A stretch of DNA of 64,000 bases from Nocardia goodfellowii (GCF_017875645.1 NZ_JAGGMR010000001.1:2232001-2296000); one strand, 5' to 3'; positions 1-9,670 are shown, counted from the first letter of the stretch. Program-made: numbers and translations. The notes: generated by a model from the sequence alone, not told the origin.

Positions 1-1601
1 GGCTCTCGATCGTCATCGAGGAATGCGATTCGCTGGACATCAAATTCGCGGTCCGCGAAGGCGCGCGGCGGCACCGCATTCCCTTACTCATGGAGACCAG
101 CGACCGCGGGTTGTTCGATGTCGAACGCTACGACCTGGAACCCGGGCGGCTGCCGTTCCACGGCCTGCTCGGCGCCACCACCGGCGCGGACCTGCGTGGC
201 CTGAGCACCAAAGACAAAGCGCCGCACGTCATGCGAATTTTGGACCCCGGCCAGCTGTCCGCGCGGATGGCGGCGAGCTTGGTCGAGATCGACGAAACCG
301 TCACGACCTGGCCGCAACTCGGCGGCGAAGTGCAACTGGGCGCGGCGATCGTGGCGGCGGCCGTGCGCCGAATCGGGTTGGGGCACAAGCTTTCCTCCGG
401 CCGCGTGCGCGTCGACCTGGAACACGGGCTGGACGCGCTGGCCGAACCGGAGCCGGACGAGGAGCCGCTGCTCGACGCGCACCGGCCGGTGTCGGCCGCG
501 GCGCCCGGCACGCCGATCGAACGAGTGCTCGAATGCGCGCAGCGCGCCCCGTCCGGGGGCAATACCCAGCCATGGGTGCTGCGCGGCGACGACGCCGAAC
601 TCCGGATGGAACTGGTGCGCACGCGATCCTCGGCACTGGATATCGGGTATCGGGGCAGCGCCGTCGCGATCGGCGCGGCCCTGCACAACGCCCGAGCCGC
701 GGCGGCCGCGCACGGCATCCTGGGACCACACCGCGTCCGCGAGGACGAGGCCGGCGCGCTCACCGCGAGCATGCGGTTCGGCTCCGGCGATGACGCTCTG
801 CTGGCCCGGGACTATCCGGCTGCCTTGTCCCGGGAAACGAACCGGCGTCTCGGCAATGGTGCGGCGATCTCGGGTCGGGTACTCGCGAGCCTGGCCACGG
901 CGGCCGCGGCCGAGGGCGCGAAGATCCGCTACGTCACCGACCGCGCCGATATCGACCAGGCCGCTGACCTGCTCGGCAACTCCGACCGGATCCGCTATCT
1001 CACCCCGCGCCTGCACGAAGAACTGTTCGCCGAACTGCGCTGGCCGGGGGAGGATCCGCTGACCGGCATCGACGTCCGCAGCCTCGAACTCACCCCCGTC
1101 GAGCAGGCCAAACTGCGGATGGCCCGGCGCTCGGACGTGATGGCGCGACTGCGCGAATGGTCGGCCGGTCACGCGCTCGGCGAATACACCCGGGACCGGG
1201 TGAACTCCAGCTCCGCCGTGCTCGCGGTGACCTTGCCCTGTCCCGAGGGCCCCCCGACTCGCGGCGACTATGTCCGGGCCGGCGCGGCCGCCCAGCGGGT
1301 GTGGCTCGAGGCCGGACGCCGAGGTCTCGCCGTGCAACCTGTCTCGCCGGTGTACCTCTACGCACGGCAACCTGACGAGTTGGTCGCGATTTCCCCCGAT
1401 TTCGCGGATACACTGACTTCACTTCAGGGCCGTTTCCTGGACCTGCTAGGAGTGCCTCGACATGAGATCATGGCATTGGTGCTTCGCCTGAGCTACGCGG
1501 CAGCAGCCACGGTCCGCAGTAGGCGGCTCCCCTCCGGGGAGGGCCTTCGGCGCAGCCCGTGGGGCGGTTCGCAACAGTCGGGCGCGGGCGACCGCAGCTA
1601 G
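1..1601 (+). CDS. MoeY-like E1 (ThiF) / nitroreductase fusion protein, 5' end missing
   Basis: The frame is open from base 3, so the gene begins before the window. The first visible residues (ending in RIPLLMETSDRG) are the tail of a ThiF/E1-type adenylating domain. The remaining ~430 residues resemble an Acg/nitroreductase-like FMN domain (RAPSGGNTQPW near residue 180 of the visible part). This two-domain layout matches the Rv1355c (MoeY) family of mycobacteria, whose function is not established; a role in cofactor chemistry was only suggested by the ThiF similarity. The next gene encodes a GGDEF-EAL protein, as at Rv1354c-Rv1355c. The gap is only 16 nt, so the two are probably co-transcribed. 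The internal ATG at base 90 is not the real start, because the homology continues upstream of it. Confidence 0.85.
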   Translation, partial: LSIVIEECDSLDIKFAVREGARRHRIPLLMETSDRGLFDVERYDLEPGRLPFHGLLGATTGADLRGLSTKDKAPHVMRILDPGQLSARMAASLVEIDETVTTWPQLGGEVQLGAAIVAAAVRRIGLGHKLSSGRVRVDLEHGLDALAEPEPDEEPLLDAHRPVSAAAPGTPIERVLECAQRAPSGGNTQPWVLRGDDAELRMELVRTRSSALDIGYRGSAVAIGAALHNARAAAAAHGILGPHRVREDEAGALTASMRFGSGDDALLARDYPAALSRETNRRLGNGAAISGRVLASLATAAAAEGAKIRYVTDRADIDQAADLLGNSDRIRYLTPRLHEELFAELRWPGEDPLTGIDVRSLELTPVEQAKLRMARRSDVMARLREWSAGHALGEYTRDRVNSSSAVLAVTLPCPEGPPTRGDYVRAGAAAQRVWLEAGRRGLAVQPVSPVYLYARQPDELVAISPDFADTLTSLQGRFLDLLGVPRHEIMALVLRLSYAAAATVRSRRLPSGEGLRRSPWGGSQQSGAGDRS

Positions 1602-1617
1602 CACGATCGGAGACAGG

Positions 1618-3486
1618 GTGCCTCGCCGAACGCTCGACTCGTTGGTGACCGAAGTCGCCGCCGAGTTGATGGGCGTCGACGCCACGACCATGGTGGCGGC
1701 GAGCGAACGCGTGCTGGCCAAACTGGTCGAGCATTTCGACGTCGACTTCAGCTATCTCCGCCACACCGAGCGCGACCGCCGGGCCACCGTGCTGATCGCG
1801 GAATGGCCGCACCGTGCCGAGGTCCCTGATCCGGACCCGCTGAAAGTCGTCTACTTCGAGCACGCCGACTCGGTCTTCCGGGAACTCGAACACGCGATCG
1901 AGCCGATCATCGTGCGCCCCGACGTGCAGTCCGCCGACTACCAGGAGACGATCCGCCGGTCCTCCGGCATCCCGACCGTCGCGATGGCCGCGGTGCCGCT
2001 GATCTCGCGCGGTGAATCCACCGGCGTCCTCGGCTTCATCAAACAGGGCGACCGGGATTGGAGCACCCGGGAACTCAATGTGCTCAAGGCGATCGCCGCG
2101 TTGTTCGCCCAGGTGCAGGCGCGTGTGGTGGCGGAGGAGCGACTGCGCTACATCGCGCTGCACGACGATCTGACCGGGCTGGCGAATCGGCGGGCGCTGC
2201 TCGAACACATGGAGGAGCGTCTGCGCGCGGGCGCGCCCGGTCCGGTGGCGGCGCTGTTCCTGGATCTGGACCGGTTGAAGGCGCTGAACGACTTTCTCGG
2301 GCACACCGCCGGGGACAACTTCATCCGCACCCTGTCGTCGCGGCTGCGCGAGAATCTCGACACGCACGACATGATCGCCCGGCTGGGCGGGGACGAGTTC
2401 GTCATCGTGCCCGCGAAACCGATGGACGCGGTCGCGGCCGAACTGGAAGCCACACGGATACAGCAGCTCATCGGACGGCGGGTGACAGTCGGCGGGGAAT
2501 CCGTCAGCCGGGGCGCGAGCGTCGGTGTGGCCGTGGGCATTCCCGGCGAGACCACGGTTGCCGACGTGCTGCGCCGGGCCGATCACGCGTTACTGTCGGC
2601 GAAGTCCGGCGGCGGCAACGGGGTCGCGGTATTCACCGACGCGATGCGGGCCCAGTTCGAACTGCAGGACGACGTGGAGTTGAACCTGCGCGGCGCGGTC
2701 TCGGACGGGTCGCTGCTGCTGCATTTCCAGCCGGAGGTCGACCTGCGCACCGGCCGGATCGTGGCGCTGGAAGCGCTGGTCCGCTGGATGCACCCGACCC
2801 GCGGTATGTTGCCGCCCGCCGCGTTCGTCACCGTCGCCGAAGCCACGAATCTCGCGGGCGAACTGGGCCGCTGGGTGATCCGCTCGGCCTGCGCGCAGTT
2901 CGCCGAGTGGCGCCGGCGCGGCCTGGCCTCCAATGTCGTGATGCGCATCAATGTCTCGCCGGTGCAGCTGGTCAGTCTGGACTTCGTGGAGCGGATCGAG
3001 GACATCCTGCGCCTGTTCGGCATCGACGGCAGTTCGGTCTGCCTGGAGATCACCGAACATGTCGTCGTGCAAGATCTCGCGCGCACCCAGGTGACGCTGC
3101 GCGGGTTGAAGCGGATGGGCGTGCAGATCGCCATCGACGATTTCGGCACCGGTTACAGCTCGCTGTCGCATTTGAAGGCCCTGCCGGTGGACGCCGTGAA
3201 GATCGACCGCGGCTTCGTCCAGCGCCTGGGCGCGAGCACCGACGACCTCGCCATCGTGAAGTCCATCATCGGCCTGGCGGGTTCCTTCGGCCTCGGCGTC
3301 GTCGGTGAGGGCGTGGAAACCGCCGTCGCCGCCCGCACCCTCGTCGGCCTCGGTTGCTATCGCGCGCAAGGTTTCCTGATCGCCCGCCCGATGCCCGCCG
3401 ACGAGGTCGAGGAGCACCTCGCGGTCGGCCGCATCCCGCTCGACCTGGAACTTCCCCGGGCGGGCCGCGGCACCGCGCCGCGCTGA
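1618..3486 (+). CDS. GAF-GGDEF-EAL cyclic-di-GMP turnover protein
   Basis: 622 residues starting with GTG, preceded by GGAGACAGG. Domain order: GAF-like sensor (about 25-170); GGDEF diguanylate cyclase (about 175-335) with an intact RLGGDEFVIV; EAL phosphodiesterase (about 350-600) with ALEALVRW, CLEITE, DDFGTGYSS, VKIDR and VGEGVE. Both catalytic cores keep their signature residues, so the enzyme could both make and degrade c-di-GMP; which activity dominates cannot be read from sequence. No membrane segment is visible, so it is likely cytosolic with the GAF domain as ligand input. It is the counterpart of Rv1354c and lies directly behind the MoeY-like gene. Confidence 0.93.
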   Translation: MPRRTLDSLVTEVAAELMGVDATTMVAASERVLAKLVEHFDVDFSYLRHTERDRRATVLIAEWPHRAEVPDPDPLKVVYFEHADSVFRELEHAIEPIIVRPDVQSADYQETIRRSSGIPTVAMAAVPLISRGESTGVLGFIKQGDRDWSTRELNVLKAIAALFAQVQARVVAEERLRYIALHDDLTGLANRRALLEHMEERLRAGAPGPVAALFLDLDRLKALNDFLGHTAGDNFIRTLSSRLRENLDTHDMIARLGGDEFVIVPAKPMDAVAAELEATRIQQLIGRRVTVGGESVSRGASVGVAVGIPGETTVADVLRRADHALLSAKSGGGNGVAVFTDAMRAQFELQDDVELNLRGAVSDGSLLLHFQPEVDLRTGRIVALEALVRWMHPTRGMLPPAAFVTVAEATNLAGELGRWVIRSACAQFAEWRRRGLASNVVMRINVSPVQLVSLDFVERIEDILRLFGIDGSSVCLEITEHVVVQDLARTQVTLRGLKRMGVQIAIDDFGTGYSSLSHLKALPVDAVKIDRGFVQRLGASTDDLAIVKSIIGLAGSFGLGVVGEGVETAVAARTLVGLGCYRAQGFLIARPMPADEVEEHLAVGRIPLDLELPRAGRGTAPR

Positions 3487-3574
3487 GCGGCGCGAACGGT
3501 TCTTTCTCCTCCTGTTCACTCCACGTTGCGCTGTACGGCCCCCGCGAACACCGCGTCCGTTGAACGATCGGTGG

Positions 3575-4702
3575 GTGCGCATAGTCCAACTGGCGAACTT
3601 CTACGGACCGCGATCGGGCGGACTGCGCACCGCCCTGCATCATTTGGGCGAGGGTTACGTCGCGGCGGGCCATGAGGTGGTGCTGATCGTGCCCGGCGCG
3701 CGCCGCACCGAGGAGATGCTGCCGACCGGCGTGCTGCGGATTACCTTGCCCGCCTTGCCGATTCCCGGGACCGGCGGCTATCGCGCCGCCGATCCGCGCC
3801 GCGTCGCGGATGTCCTGTCCGGGCTCGGGCCCGACGTCCTGGAGGTATCGGATCGCCTGACGCTGCGCGGTTTCGGTCGCTGGGCGCGCCGCCGGGACGT
3901 GACCGGGGTGATGATCTCGCACGAGCGGCTCGACCGCTTGCTCGGTCAGATCATGCCGGGCCCCGCCGCGCGAAGGCTCGCCGACCTGGCCAATCGGCGC
4001 ACCGCGCGGGATTACGAAATCGTCGTCTGCACCACCGATTTCGCGCGGGCGGAATTCGAGCGGATCGGCGCGCCGAACGTCGAATTGGTCCCGCTCGGAG
4101 TCGATCTCGACCTGTTCAGCCCGCACCGCCGCGACGGCCGGCTGCGGGCGAACCTGGGCGTCCCCGGGCACCCGCTGCTGGTGCACTGCGGCCGGTTGTC
4201 GGTGGAGAAGCGGGTGGACCGCAGTATCGAGGCGGTCGGTGAACTGCGCAGGTCGGGCACCGAGGTCCGCCTGATAGTCGCCGGTGACGGTCCGCGGCGG
4301 GAGGCCCTGGAACGTCGCGCCCGCACGGTGCCCGCCCTGTCCGGAGGCCGGCCCGCCGTCCACTTCACCGGCTTCATCACCGACCGCGCCATGGTCGCGA
4401 AACTGCTTGCCACCGCCGACATTTCCCTCGCACCGGGTCCGCACGAAACCTTCGGCCTGGCCGCCCTCGAAGCCCTCGCCGCCGGCACGCCGGTGGTGGC
4501 CAGCCGGTCCTCGGCCCTCGCCGACATCGTCACGCCCGACTGCGGCGCCGTCGCCGCCGACGACCCCGCCGCCTTCGCCGATGCCGTCACCGACGTGCTC
4601 GCCCTGCCGCCCGCGGACCGCAGAAAAGCGGCCCGCACCCGGGCGGAGCAGTTCACCTGGCCCCGCGCGGTCGACCGCATGCTCTCCGTCCTCCAGCGCT
4701 AG
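3575..4702 (+). CDS. GT4-family glycosyltransferase
   Basis: 375 residues. The N-terminal Rossmann fold begins VRIVQLANFYGPRSGGLR, with the glycine-rich acceptor loop. The C-terminal domain holds the GT-B nucleotide-sugar site: HCGRLSVEKRVD, VAGDGP and the E-x7-E segment HETFGLAALEAL. These are typical of retaining GT4 mannosyl/glucosyltransferases acting on lipid or polysaccharide acceptors at the cytoplasmic face of the membrane. The donor and acceptor cannot be assigned. GTG at 3575 is preferred because family members begin at this strand; a TTG at 3560 would add five residues, and neither has a clear ribosome site. It follows the GGDEF-EAL gene by 88 nt. Confidence 0.88.
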   Translation: MRIVQLANFYGPRSGGLRTALHHLGEGYVAAGHEVVLIVPGARRTEEMLPTGVLRITLPALPIPGTGGYRAADPRRVADVLSGLGPDVLEVSDRLTLRGFGRWARRRDVTGVMISHERLDRLLGQIMPGPAARRLADLANRRTARDYEIVVCTTDFARAEFERIGAPNVELVPLGVDLDLFSPHRRDGRLRANLGVPGHPLLVHCGRLSVEKRVDRSIEAVGELRRSGTEVRLIVAGDGPRREALERRARTVPALSGGRPAVHFTGFITDRAMVAKLLATADISLAPGPHETFGLAALEALAAGTPVVASRSSALADIVTPDCGAVAADDPAAFADAVTDVLALPPADRRKAARTRAEQFTWPRAVDRMLSVLQR

Positions 4703-4812
4703 CCGCGGGACCCCAGAATTGGGGGGTGTGACAGCTGCGGAATCCGGCTATACGTGCGGGAATGGGCAGTAGCCTCCGGGGACAGTGAAACGGCTATGAG
4801 AATGGAGTCGCG

Positions 4813-5688
4813 GTGCGCGGGTTGAGGCGGCGGCGGACCGAGGTGCGGGGCGCGAAGACTCTGGTGACCGGCGCGGCGAGTGGGATCGGCCGGGCGACCG
4901 CCCTGGCCGCGGCCGGCGCGGGAGCCGAACTCGTACTCACCGATATCAACGCGGCGGGGCTGGCGGAGACCGGCGCGCTGATCCGGTCCGCGGGCGGCGT
5001 CGTATTGGCCGCGCGCGCACTGGATATCACCGACTACGACGCCGTGACAGCCTTCGCTGAGGAGGTGCATGCCGCGCACGGCAGTCTCGACATCGTCATG
5101 AACGTCGCGGGTCATTCCATCTGGGGAACCGTGGAGAACCTGGAGCATCAGCACTGGCGGCGAATGGTCGAGGTGAATCTGATGGGGCCGATTCACGTGA
5201 TCGAGAGCTTCGTGCCCGAGATGGTGCGCGCGGGCCGGGGCGGCGCGCTGGTGAACGTGTCCTCGGCCGCGGGCTTGATCGCGTTGCCGTGGCACGCGGC
5301 CTACAGCGCGGGCAAGTACGGCATCCGGGGCGTGTCCGAGGTGCTCCGATTCGACTTGGAGCCGCACGGGATCTCGGTGCATCTGGTGGCGCCCGGGGCG
5401 GTGAACACTCCGCTGGTGCGGTCGTTCGAGCTGGTCGGGATCGACAAGGAAGAACCCCGGGTCGCCCGGCTCACAACGGAATTCACCAAGCACGCGGTAC
5501 CGCCGGAGAAGGTGGCGCGGGCCATCCTCACCGGTATCGAGCGCAATCGGTTCCTCGTCTACAGCTCGCCGGACATCCGGTTCGGCTACTGGTGGGCCCG
5601 GAAGTTCGCTCTGCCTTACGAATTCGTGATCCGGCGGATGAGCGCGCGGTTCAACCGGCTGCTGTCTGCGTCCCGGGCTCGCAGTTGA
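4813..5688 (+). CDS. short-chain dehydrogenase/reductase (classical SDR)
   Basis: 291 residues, GTG start with GGAG about 5 nt upstream. Classical SDR features: TGAASGIG NAD(P)-binding loop (about 19-26), D following the second strand (LTDINA, suggesting NAD preference), MNVAG, catalytic Ser in VNVSSAAG and YSAGK. It has a longer C-terminal tail with aromatic and basic residues (FGYWWARKFALPYEF) as in membrane-associated lipid SDRs. The substrate is unknown. Its last 38 nt overlap the 3' end of the convergent soxR gene. Confidence 0.88.
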   Translation: MRGLRRRRTEVRGAKTLVTGAASGIGRATALAAAGAGAELVLTDINAAGLAETGALIRSAGGVVLAARALDITDYDAVTAFAEEVHAAHGSLDIVMNVAGHSIWGTVENLEHQHWRRMVEVNLMGPIHVIESFVPEMVRAGRGGALVNVSSAAGLIALPWHAAYSAGKYGIRGVSEVLRFDLEPHGISVHLVAPGAVNTPLVRSFELVGIDKEEPRVARLTTEFTKHAVPPEKVARAILTGIERNRFLVYSSPDIRFGYWWARKFALPYEFVIRRMSARFNRLLSASRARS

Positions 5689-6169
5689 CGGCGTTCTTCC
5701 CGGGCGGGCAGTTGATGTGGGTATCCAGGACGACGGCGCCCGGACCCTGCGCACCGAGCTGATCGCGCTCGTTCACCAGTTTGCAACTGCCCAGCGACAG
5801 GCAGCCGCAGCCGATGCACCCGGTCAGGTTGTCGCGCAAGCGAATCAGCTGGGTGATCCGATCGTCGAGGTCGCTGCGCCAGGTGGTGGACAGAGTTTCC
5901 CAGTCGCGACGGGTGGGCGTGCGGCCCTCGGGGAGCTTGTCCAGGGCCGCGCGAATCTCGCTGAGCGGTATGCCGACTCGCTGCGAGATACGGATGAATG
6001 CCACGCGCCGCAAGGTTTCTCGCGCGTAGCGGCGTTGGTTGCCGCTGGTCCGGCGGCTGGTGATCAGGCCCTCGCGTTCGTAGAAGTGCAACGCGGAGAC
6101 CGCCACTCCGCTACGCTCGGACAGCTGCCCGGGGGTCAGCTCCTTTGTTCGCCAATCGGCTGTCGTCAT
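5651..6169 (-). CDS. soxR: SoxR, redox-sensing MerR-family activator
   Basis: 172 residues. N-terminal MerR winged helix (LTPGQLSERSGVAVSALHFYE), dimerisation helix, and a C-terminal [2Fe-2S] cluster motif CIGCGCLSLGSC (C-x2-C-x-C-x5-C), the hallmark of SoxR. ATG at 6169 is chosen because GGAGGAG lies 5 nt upstream; an ATG at 6187 in the same frame lies upstream of this site. Known actinobacterial SoxR proteins respond to redox-active compounds and switch on oxidoreductases and exporters. The neighbouring convergent SDR and divergent arcA are possible but unproven targets. Confidence 0.93.
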   Translation of the reverse strand: MTTADWRTKELTPGQLSERSGVAVSALHFYEREGLITSRRTSGNQRRYARETLRRVAFIRISQRVGIPLSEIRAALDKLPEGRTPTRRDWETLSTTWRSDLDDRITQLIRLRDNLTGCIGCGCLSLGSCKLVNERDQLGAQGPGAVVLDTHINCPPGKNAVNCEPGTQTAAG

Positions 6170-6185
6170 GCACGCTCCTCCGTTC

Positions 6186-6205
6186 ACCTAAACAATACTT
6201 CAGGT
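6186..6205. promoter_or_regulatory. candidate SoxR operator upstream of soxR
   Basis: A 20-bp imperfect dyad, ACCT at the left end and AGGT at the right end, 14 of 20 positions self-complementary. It sits immediately upstream of the soxR ribosome site. The flanking CCTAA/TTAGG arms (6187-6191, 6205-6209) make a second way to draw it. MerR proteins bind dyads of about this size between -35 and -10 elements. It departs from the usual CCTCAA-type SoxR box, so this is inference. Confidence 0.35.
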
Positions 6206-6293
6206 TAGGGTGGGCTGGGGGCGGAATCGGGGCAGCCCCCCGTGAACCGCACGACATCCGCGCGAATTCCGTGCTCAGCGGCCTCCGGCGAAC

Positions 6294-6299
6294 TACGGT
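6294..6299 (+). promoter_or_regulatory. -10 element of a probable leaderless arcA transcript
   Basis: TACGGT lies 6 nt before the arcA ATG and no Shine-Dalgarno sequence is present. TANNNT at 6-8 nt from the start codon is the established signature of leaderless mRNAs in mycobacteria and relatives. Confidence 0.45.
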
Positions 6300-6305
6300 C
6301 GGATC

Positions 6306-7538
6306 ATGGGAGCAGACGCACAACCCCGCGCCGAAGCGCAGCTCGGCGTGACCTCCGAAGTCGGAACCCTGCGCACGGTGCTACTGCACCGGCCGGGTGA
6401 CGAACTCCGGCGGTTGACCCCGCGCAACAACGACCAACTGCTGTTCGACGGCATCCCCTGGGTGGAGCGCGCGCAGCAGGAACACGACACATTCGCTGGA
6501 GTGTTGCGTGACCGCGGAGTCGAGGTGCTGCTGCTGGCCGACCTGCTCGCCGAAACCCTCGCCGTCAGCGGCGCGGCGCGGATTCAGGGCATTTCCTCGG
6601 CGGTGGACGCGCGCAAGCTCGGACATCAGCTCGCCGACGAACTCGCCGCATACCTGCGCGGCGTCCCCGCCGGGGAACTGGCCGACCTGCTGATGGCGGG
6701 CATGACCTTCGACGAGCTACCCTTCGGCCCGGACGCCGCCTCCCTCGTGCGCCGGATGCACCACGGCGGCGATTTCGTCATCACCCCGCTGCCGAATCTG
6801 CTGTTCACCCGCGACTCCTCGTTCTGGGTCGGCCCGCGAGTGGCGATCACCTCCCTCGCGCTGCCCGCCCGGATGCGGGAAACCTCGCTCACCGACCTCA
6901 TCTACGCCTTCCATCCCCGCTTCCTGGGCGTGCGCCGGGCCTACGAATCACACACCGCGCCGATAGAGGGCGGTGACGTGCTGCTGCTCGCGCCGGGCGT
7001 GGTGGCGGTGGGCGTGGGCGAGCGCACCTCGCCCGCGGGCGCGGAAGCCTTGGCGCGCAGCCTGTTCGACGACGACCTCGCGCACACCGTGCTGGTGGTG
7101 CCGATCGCGCAGAACCGGGCCACGATGCACCTCGACACCGTCTGCACCATGGTCGACACCGACGCCGTGGTGATGTACCCCGCCGTGCGGGATACCTTGC
7201 AGGCCTTCACCATTCATCGCGAGGACAACGGCGGGGTGAGCATGCGCGGGCCGGACCCGTTCCTGCCGGCGGCCGCGGAGGCGATGGGTATCGGGAAGCT
7301 GCGGGTCATCGACACCGGGCTCGACGGGGTCACCGCCGAACGCGAGCAATGGGACGACGGCAACAACACTCTCGCCGTCGCACCAGGAGTGGTGATCGCC
7401 TACGAACGCAACGAAATGACCAATGTGCGGCTCGCCGACGCCGGAATCGAGGTGCTCCGGATCCCCGGATCCGAGCTCGGCTCGGGGCGCGGCGGCCCCC
7501 GCTGTATGTCCTGCCCATTATCCCGAGATGCCGTGTGA
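6306..7538 (+). CDS. arcA: arginine deiminase
   Basis: 410 residues, full family length. Hydrolyses L-arginine to citrulline and ammonia in the cytosol. Guanidine-binding and catalytic segments are present: [33 protein letters not shown] with the catalytic His, and the C-terminal nucleophile Cys in [12 protein letters not shown]. No arcB, arcC or antiporter gene is adjacent, so this is a stand-alone deiminase, as at Rv1001 of M. tuberculosis, which is also close to pmt. The 3' end runs up to the GntR gene. Confidence 0.96.
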   Translation: MGADAQPRAEAQLGVTSEVGTLRTVLLHRPGDELRRLTPRNNDQLLFDGIPWVERAQQEHDTFAGVLRDRGVEVLLLADLLAETLAVSGAARIQGISSAVDARKLGHQLADELAAYLRGVPAGELADLLMAGMTFDELPFGPDAASLVRRMHHGGDFVITPLPNLLFTRDSSFWVGPRVAITSLALPARMRETSLTDLIYAFHPRFLGVRRAYESHTAPIEGGDVLLLAPGVVAVGVGERTSPAGAEALARSLFDDDLAHTVLVVPIAQNRATMHLDTVCTMVDTDAVVMYPAVRDTLQAFTIHREDNGGVSMRGPDPFLPAAAEAMGIGKLRVIDTGLDGVTAEREQWDDGNNTLAVAPGVVIAYERNEMTNVRLADAGIEVLRIPGSELGSGRGGPRCMSCPLSRDAV

Positions 7539-7545
7539 GCGTGCC

Positions 7546-7905
7546 ATGTTCGCCCTTACCATCGATCACGATTCATCGGTTCCCCCGTACGAGCAGTTGC
7601 GGCTGGGCGTCCTGGCCCAGGTGCGCTCGGGGGAGTTGACCGCGGGCACGAAGATCCCGACGGTGCGGGCGCTGGCCGCGGAGCTCGGACTGGCGCCGAA
7701 CACGGTGGCCCGCGCGTATCGCGAGCTGGAGGCGGACGGGGTGCTGGAAACCCGGGGCCGGCAGGGCTCGTTCATCGCCTCCTCCGGCGATCCCACCCGG
7801 GACGCCGCCGGACGCGCGGCCACGGAGTATGTCGCCGCCATCCGTCGCTTGGGCGTGGACGACGAAACCGCCTTGCGCTACATCAGATCGGCGCTCGAAG
7901 CCTAA
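7546..7905 (+). CDS. small GntR-family (YtrA-type) regulator
   Basis: 119 residues. The N-terminal GntR winged helix is clear (PPYEQLRLGVLAQVRSGEL, then GTKIPTVRALAAELGLAPNTVARAYRELEADG). There is only a short C-terminal helical tail, as in YtrA-type regulators, which usually control ABC exporters. ATG 7546 is used; an ATG at 7528, overlapping the arcA end, would add six residues. Its stop overlaps the stop of the convergent pmt gene. The target is unknown; arcA immediately upstream is the nearest candidate. Confidence 0.85.
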   Translation: MFALTIDHDSSVPPYEQLRLGVLAQVRSGELTAGTKIPTVRALAAELGLAPNTVARAYRELEADGVLETRGRQGSFIASSGDPTRDAAGRAATEYVAAIRRLGVDDETALRYIRSALEA

Positions 7906-9515
7906 CGCCAGCTCGGCAGCCACAAGTGGTCGTGCCAGTTGCTCTGGGTGATCGGCAGTGCGGTCAGAATCGGCCACAACCAGATGAAGTTCGCGATCAC
8001 CACGCCCAGATACAGGCAGATCGTGAGCAAGCCGAGACTGCGCCGCTCGTTCGGCAGGAAAGTGCCCGCCTGCGTGCGCGGGAACCAGGAGCCCGCTCCG
8101 GGCAGCACGAAACCCCGTGCCGAACCGAGAATGTCGCCGAGTACCAGCGCGACGCCCATCATCAGGAACGGCGCCAGCGCGACCGCGTAGAAGTAGTACA
8201 TCTGCCGATCCAGGGTGAGGAACCAGGGCAGCAGCGCCGCACCGTAACCCGTGAGCACGGCGGCGTAGCGCCAGTCCCGCCGCACCACGCCGCACCACGC
8301 CATCCAGCCGAGCACCGGGAACGCGATCCACCAGATAGCGGGTGTGCCGATCAGCATCACGGCCTTGACGCACTGGGACGCACCGCAACCGGTCACATTG
8401 GTGTCGGCGTAGTAGTAGAGCATCGGCCGCAGGCCCATCGGCCAGGTCCACGGCTTGGATTCCCACGGATGATGATTGCCCGCCGAATTGGTCAGAGTCG
8501 AATGGAAATTCAGGGACTCGCCGCTGTAGAACCACAGTGAGCGCAGCGCGTCGGGCAGGAAAGCCCAAGGCCCCCCGGTGCCGATCTGATTGCCCACCGC
8601 ATACCGGTACACCCCGTCCTCACTGGCGAACCAGCCCCAGTAGGTCGCGAGATACACGCCGATCGGAATCAGCACCAGCGCGTACAGCGCGGGCCCCACA
8701 TCGCGCAGTATCGTGCCGGCCCACGGCCGCCGCACGCCGTAGGCCCGCCGCGCCGCCACATCGAAGAGCACACTCAGCAAGCCGAACGCGACGATGAAAT
8801 ACACACCCGACCACTTGGTACCGCAAGCCAATCCGAGCAGCACGCCCGCGCCGAAACGCCACCAGCGCACACCTAGTCGCGGGCCCCACTCGCTCGCCCC
8901 GATGCGGCCCTGCGCGTCCACCAGCGCGATGCGGCGGCGCACGTCGTCGCGTTCGACGACGAGACAGCCGAACGCCGCGGTCACGAACAGCGCCATGAAG
9001 ATGTCGAGCATGCCGATGCGCGAGGACACGAACAGCACGCCGTCGGCGATGGCCAGAATGCCCGCGATCGCGCCGATCAGCGTGGACCGGGCCAGCCGCC
9101 GCACGATCCGAATGATCAGCAGTACCAGGACCGTTCCGGCGAGCGCCGCGGTGAACCGCCAGCCCCAGCCGTTGTACCCGAACATCCATTCGCCGATGGC
9201 GATCATCTGCTTACCGACCGGCGGATGCACCACCAGCCCGTACCCGGGGTTGTCCTCCACTCCGCCGCCGGTCAGCATCTGCCAGGCCTGCGGCGCGTAG
9301 TGCTTCTCGTCGAAGACGGGCGTCCCCGCGTCGGTCGGATAGTTCAGCATGGTGAACCGCGTAACCGCCGCGAGCACCGTCAGGAACGCCGTGACCAGCC
9401 AGCCCCGCACGGTATCGGCCGGCCCGAAATCCGGCGACGGTCGCAGCGGTGCGGGACTCGACCACGAGGGCACGGTCCCGAACGGTGCGGTCGCGCGGGA
9501 GGTCACCTGGGTCAC
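7902..9515 (-). CDS. pmt: protein O-mannosyltransferase (PMT, GT39)
   Basis: 537 residues with about 11 hydrophobic segments. Transfers mannose from polyprenyl-phosphate-mannose to Ser/Thr of secreted proteins on the outer face of the membrane, coupled to Sec export. The first extracytoplasmic loop carries the FDEKHYAPQAW segment with the essential acidic pair, and PPVGK follows. A C-terminal membrane domain matches the actinobacterial PMT_4TMC extension. It is the counterpart of Rv1002c and lies between arcA/gntR and rsmI as there. GTG/ATG choice: the 9515 start gives the usual short cytoplasmic tail. Confidence 0.94.
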   Translation of the reverse strand: MTQVTSRATAPFGTVPSWSSPAPLRPSPDFGPADTVRGWLVTAFLTVLAAVTRFTMLNYPTDAGTPVFDEKHYAPQAWQMLTGGGVEDNPGYGLVVHPPVGKQMIAIGEWMFGYNGWGWRFTAALAGTVLVLLIIRIVRRLARSTLIGAIAGILAIADGVLFVSSRIGMLDIFMALFVTAAFGCLVVERDDVRRRIALVDAQGRIGASEWGPRLGVRWWRFGAGVLLGLACGTKWSGVYFIVAFGLLSVLFDVAARRAYGVRRPWAGTILRDVGPALYALVLIPIGVYLATYWGWFASEDGVYRYAVGNQIGTGGPWAFLPDALRSLWFYSGESLNFHSTLTNSAGNHHPWESKPWTWPMGLRPMLYYYADTNVTGCGASQCVKAVMLIGTPAIWWIAFPVLGWMAWCGVVRRDWRYAAVLTGYGAALLPWFLTLDRQMYYFYAVALAPFLMMGVALVLGDILGSARGFVLPGAGSWFPRTQAGTFLPNERRSLGLLTICLYLGVVIANFIWLWPILTALPITQSNWHDHLWLPSWR

Positions 9516-9670
9516 GCTCCGATGTTATGCGGTCCGGCGGACAAGGTCGCGCACCGGCAACCGCGCCGCCGCCGTGAATCACAACTACCTGGCAGTTCCA
9601 CCGGCGTCCGGGCAACTAGGCTCGGGTCCGATCCGGCGCTGGCCGGGCGAACAGTTCAGACGGGAGTGCG

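Noticed and set aside
4714..4732. CCCC/GGGG stem as terminator after the glycosyltransferase gene
   Set aside because: Only 4-5 bp, with no T-run; too weak to call.
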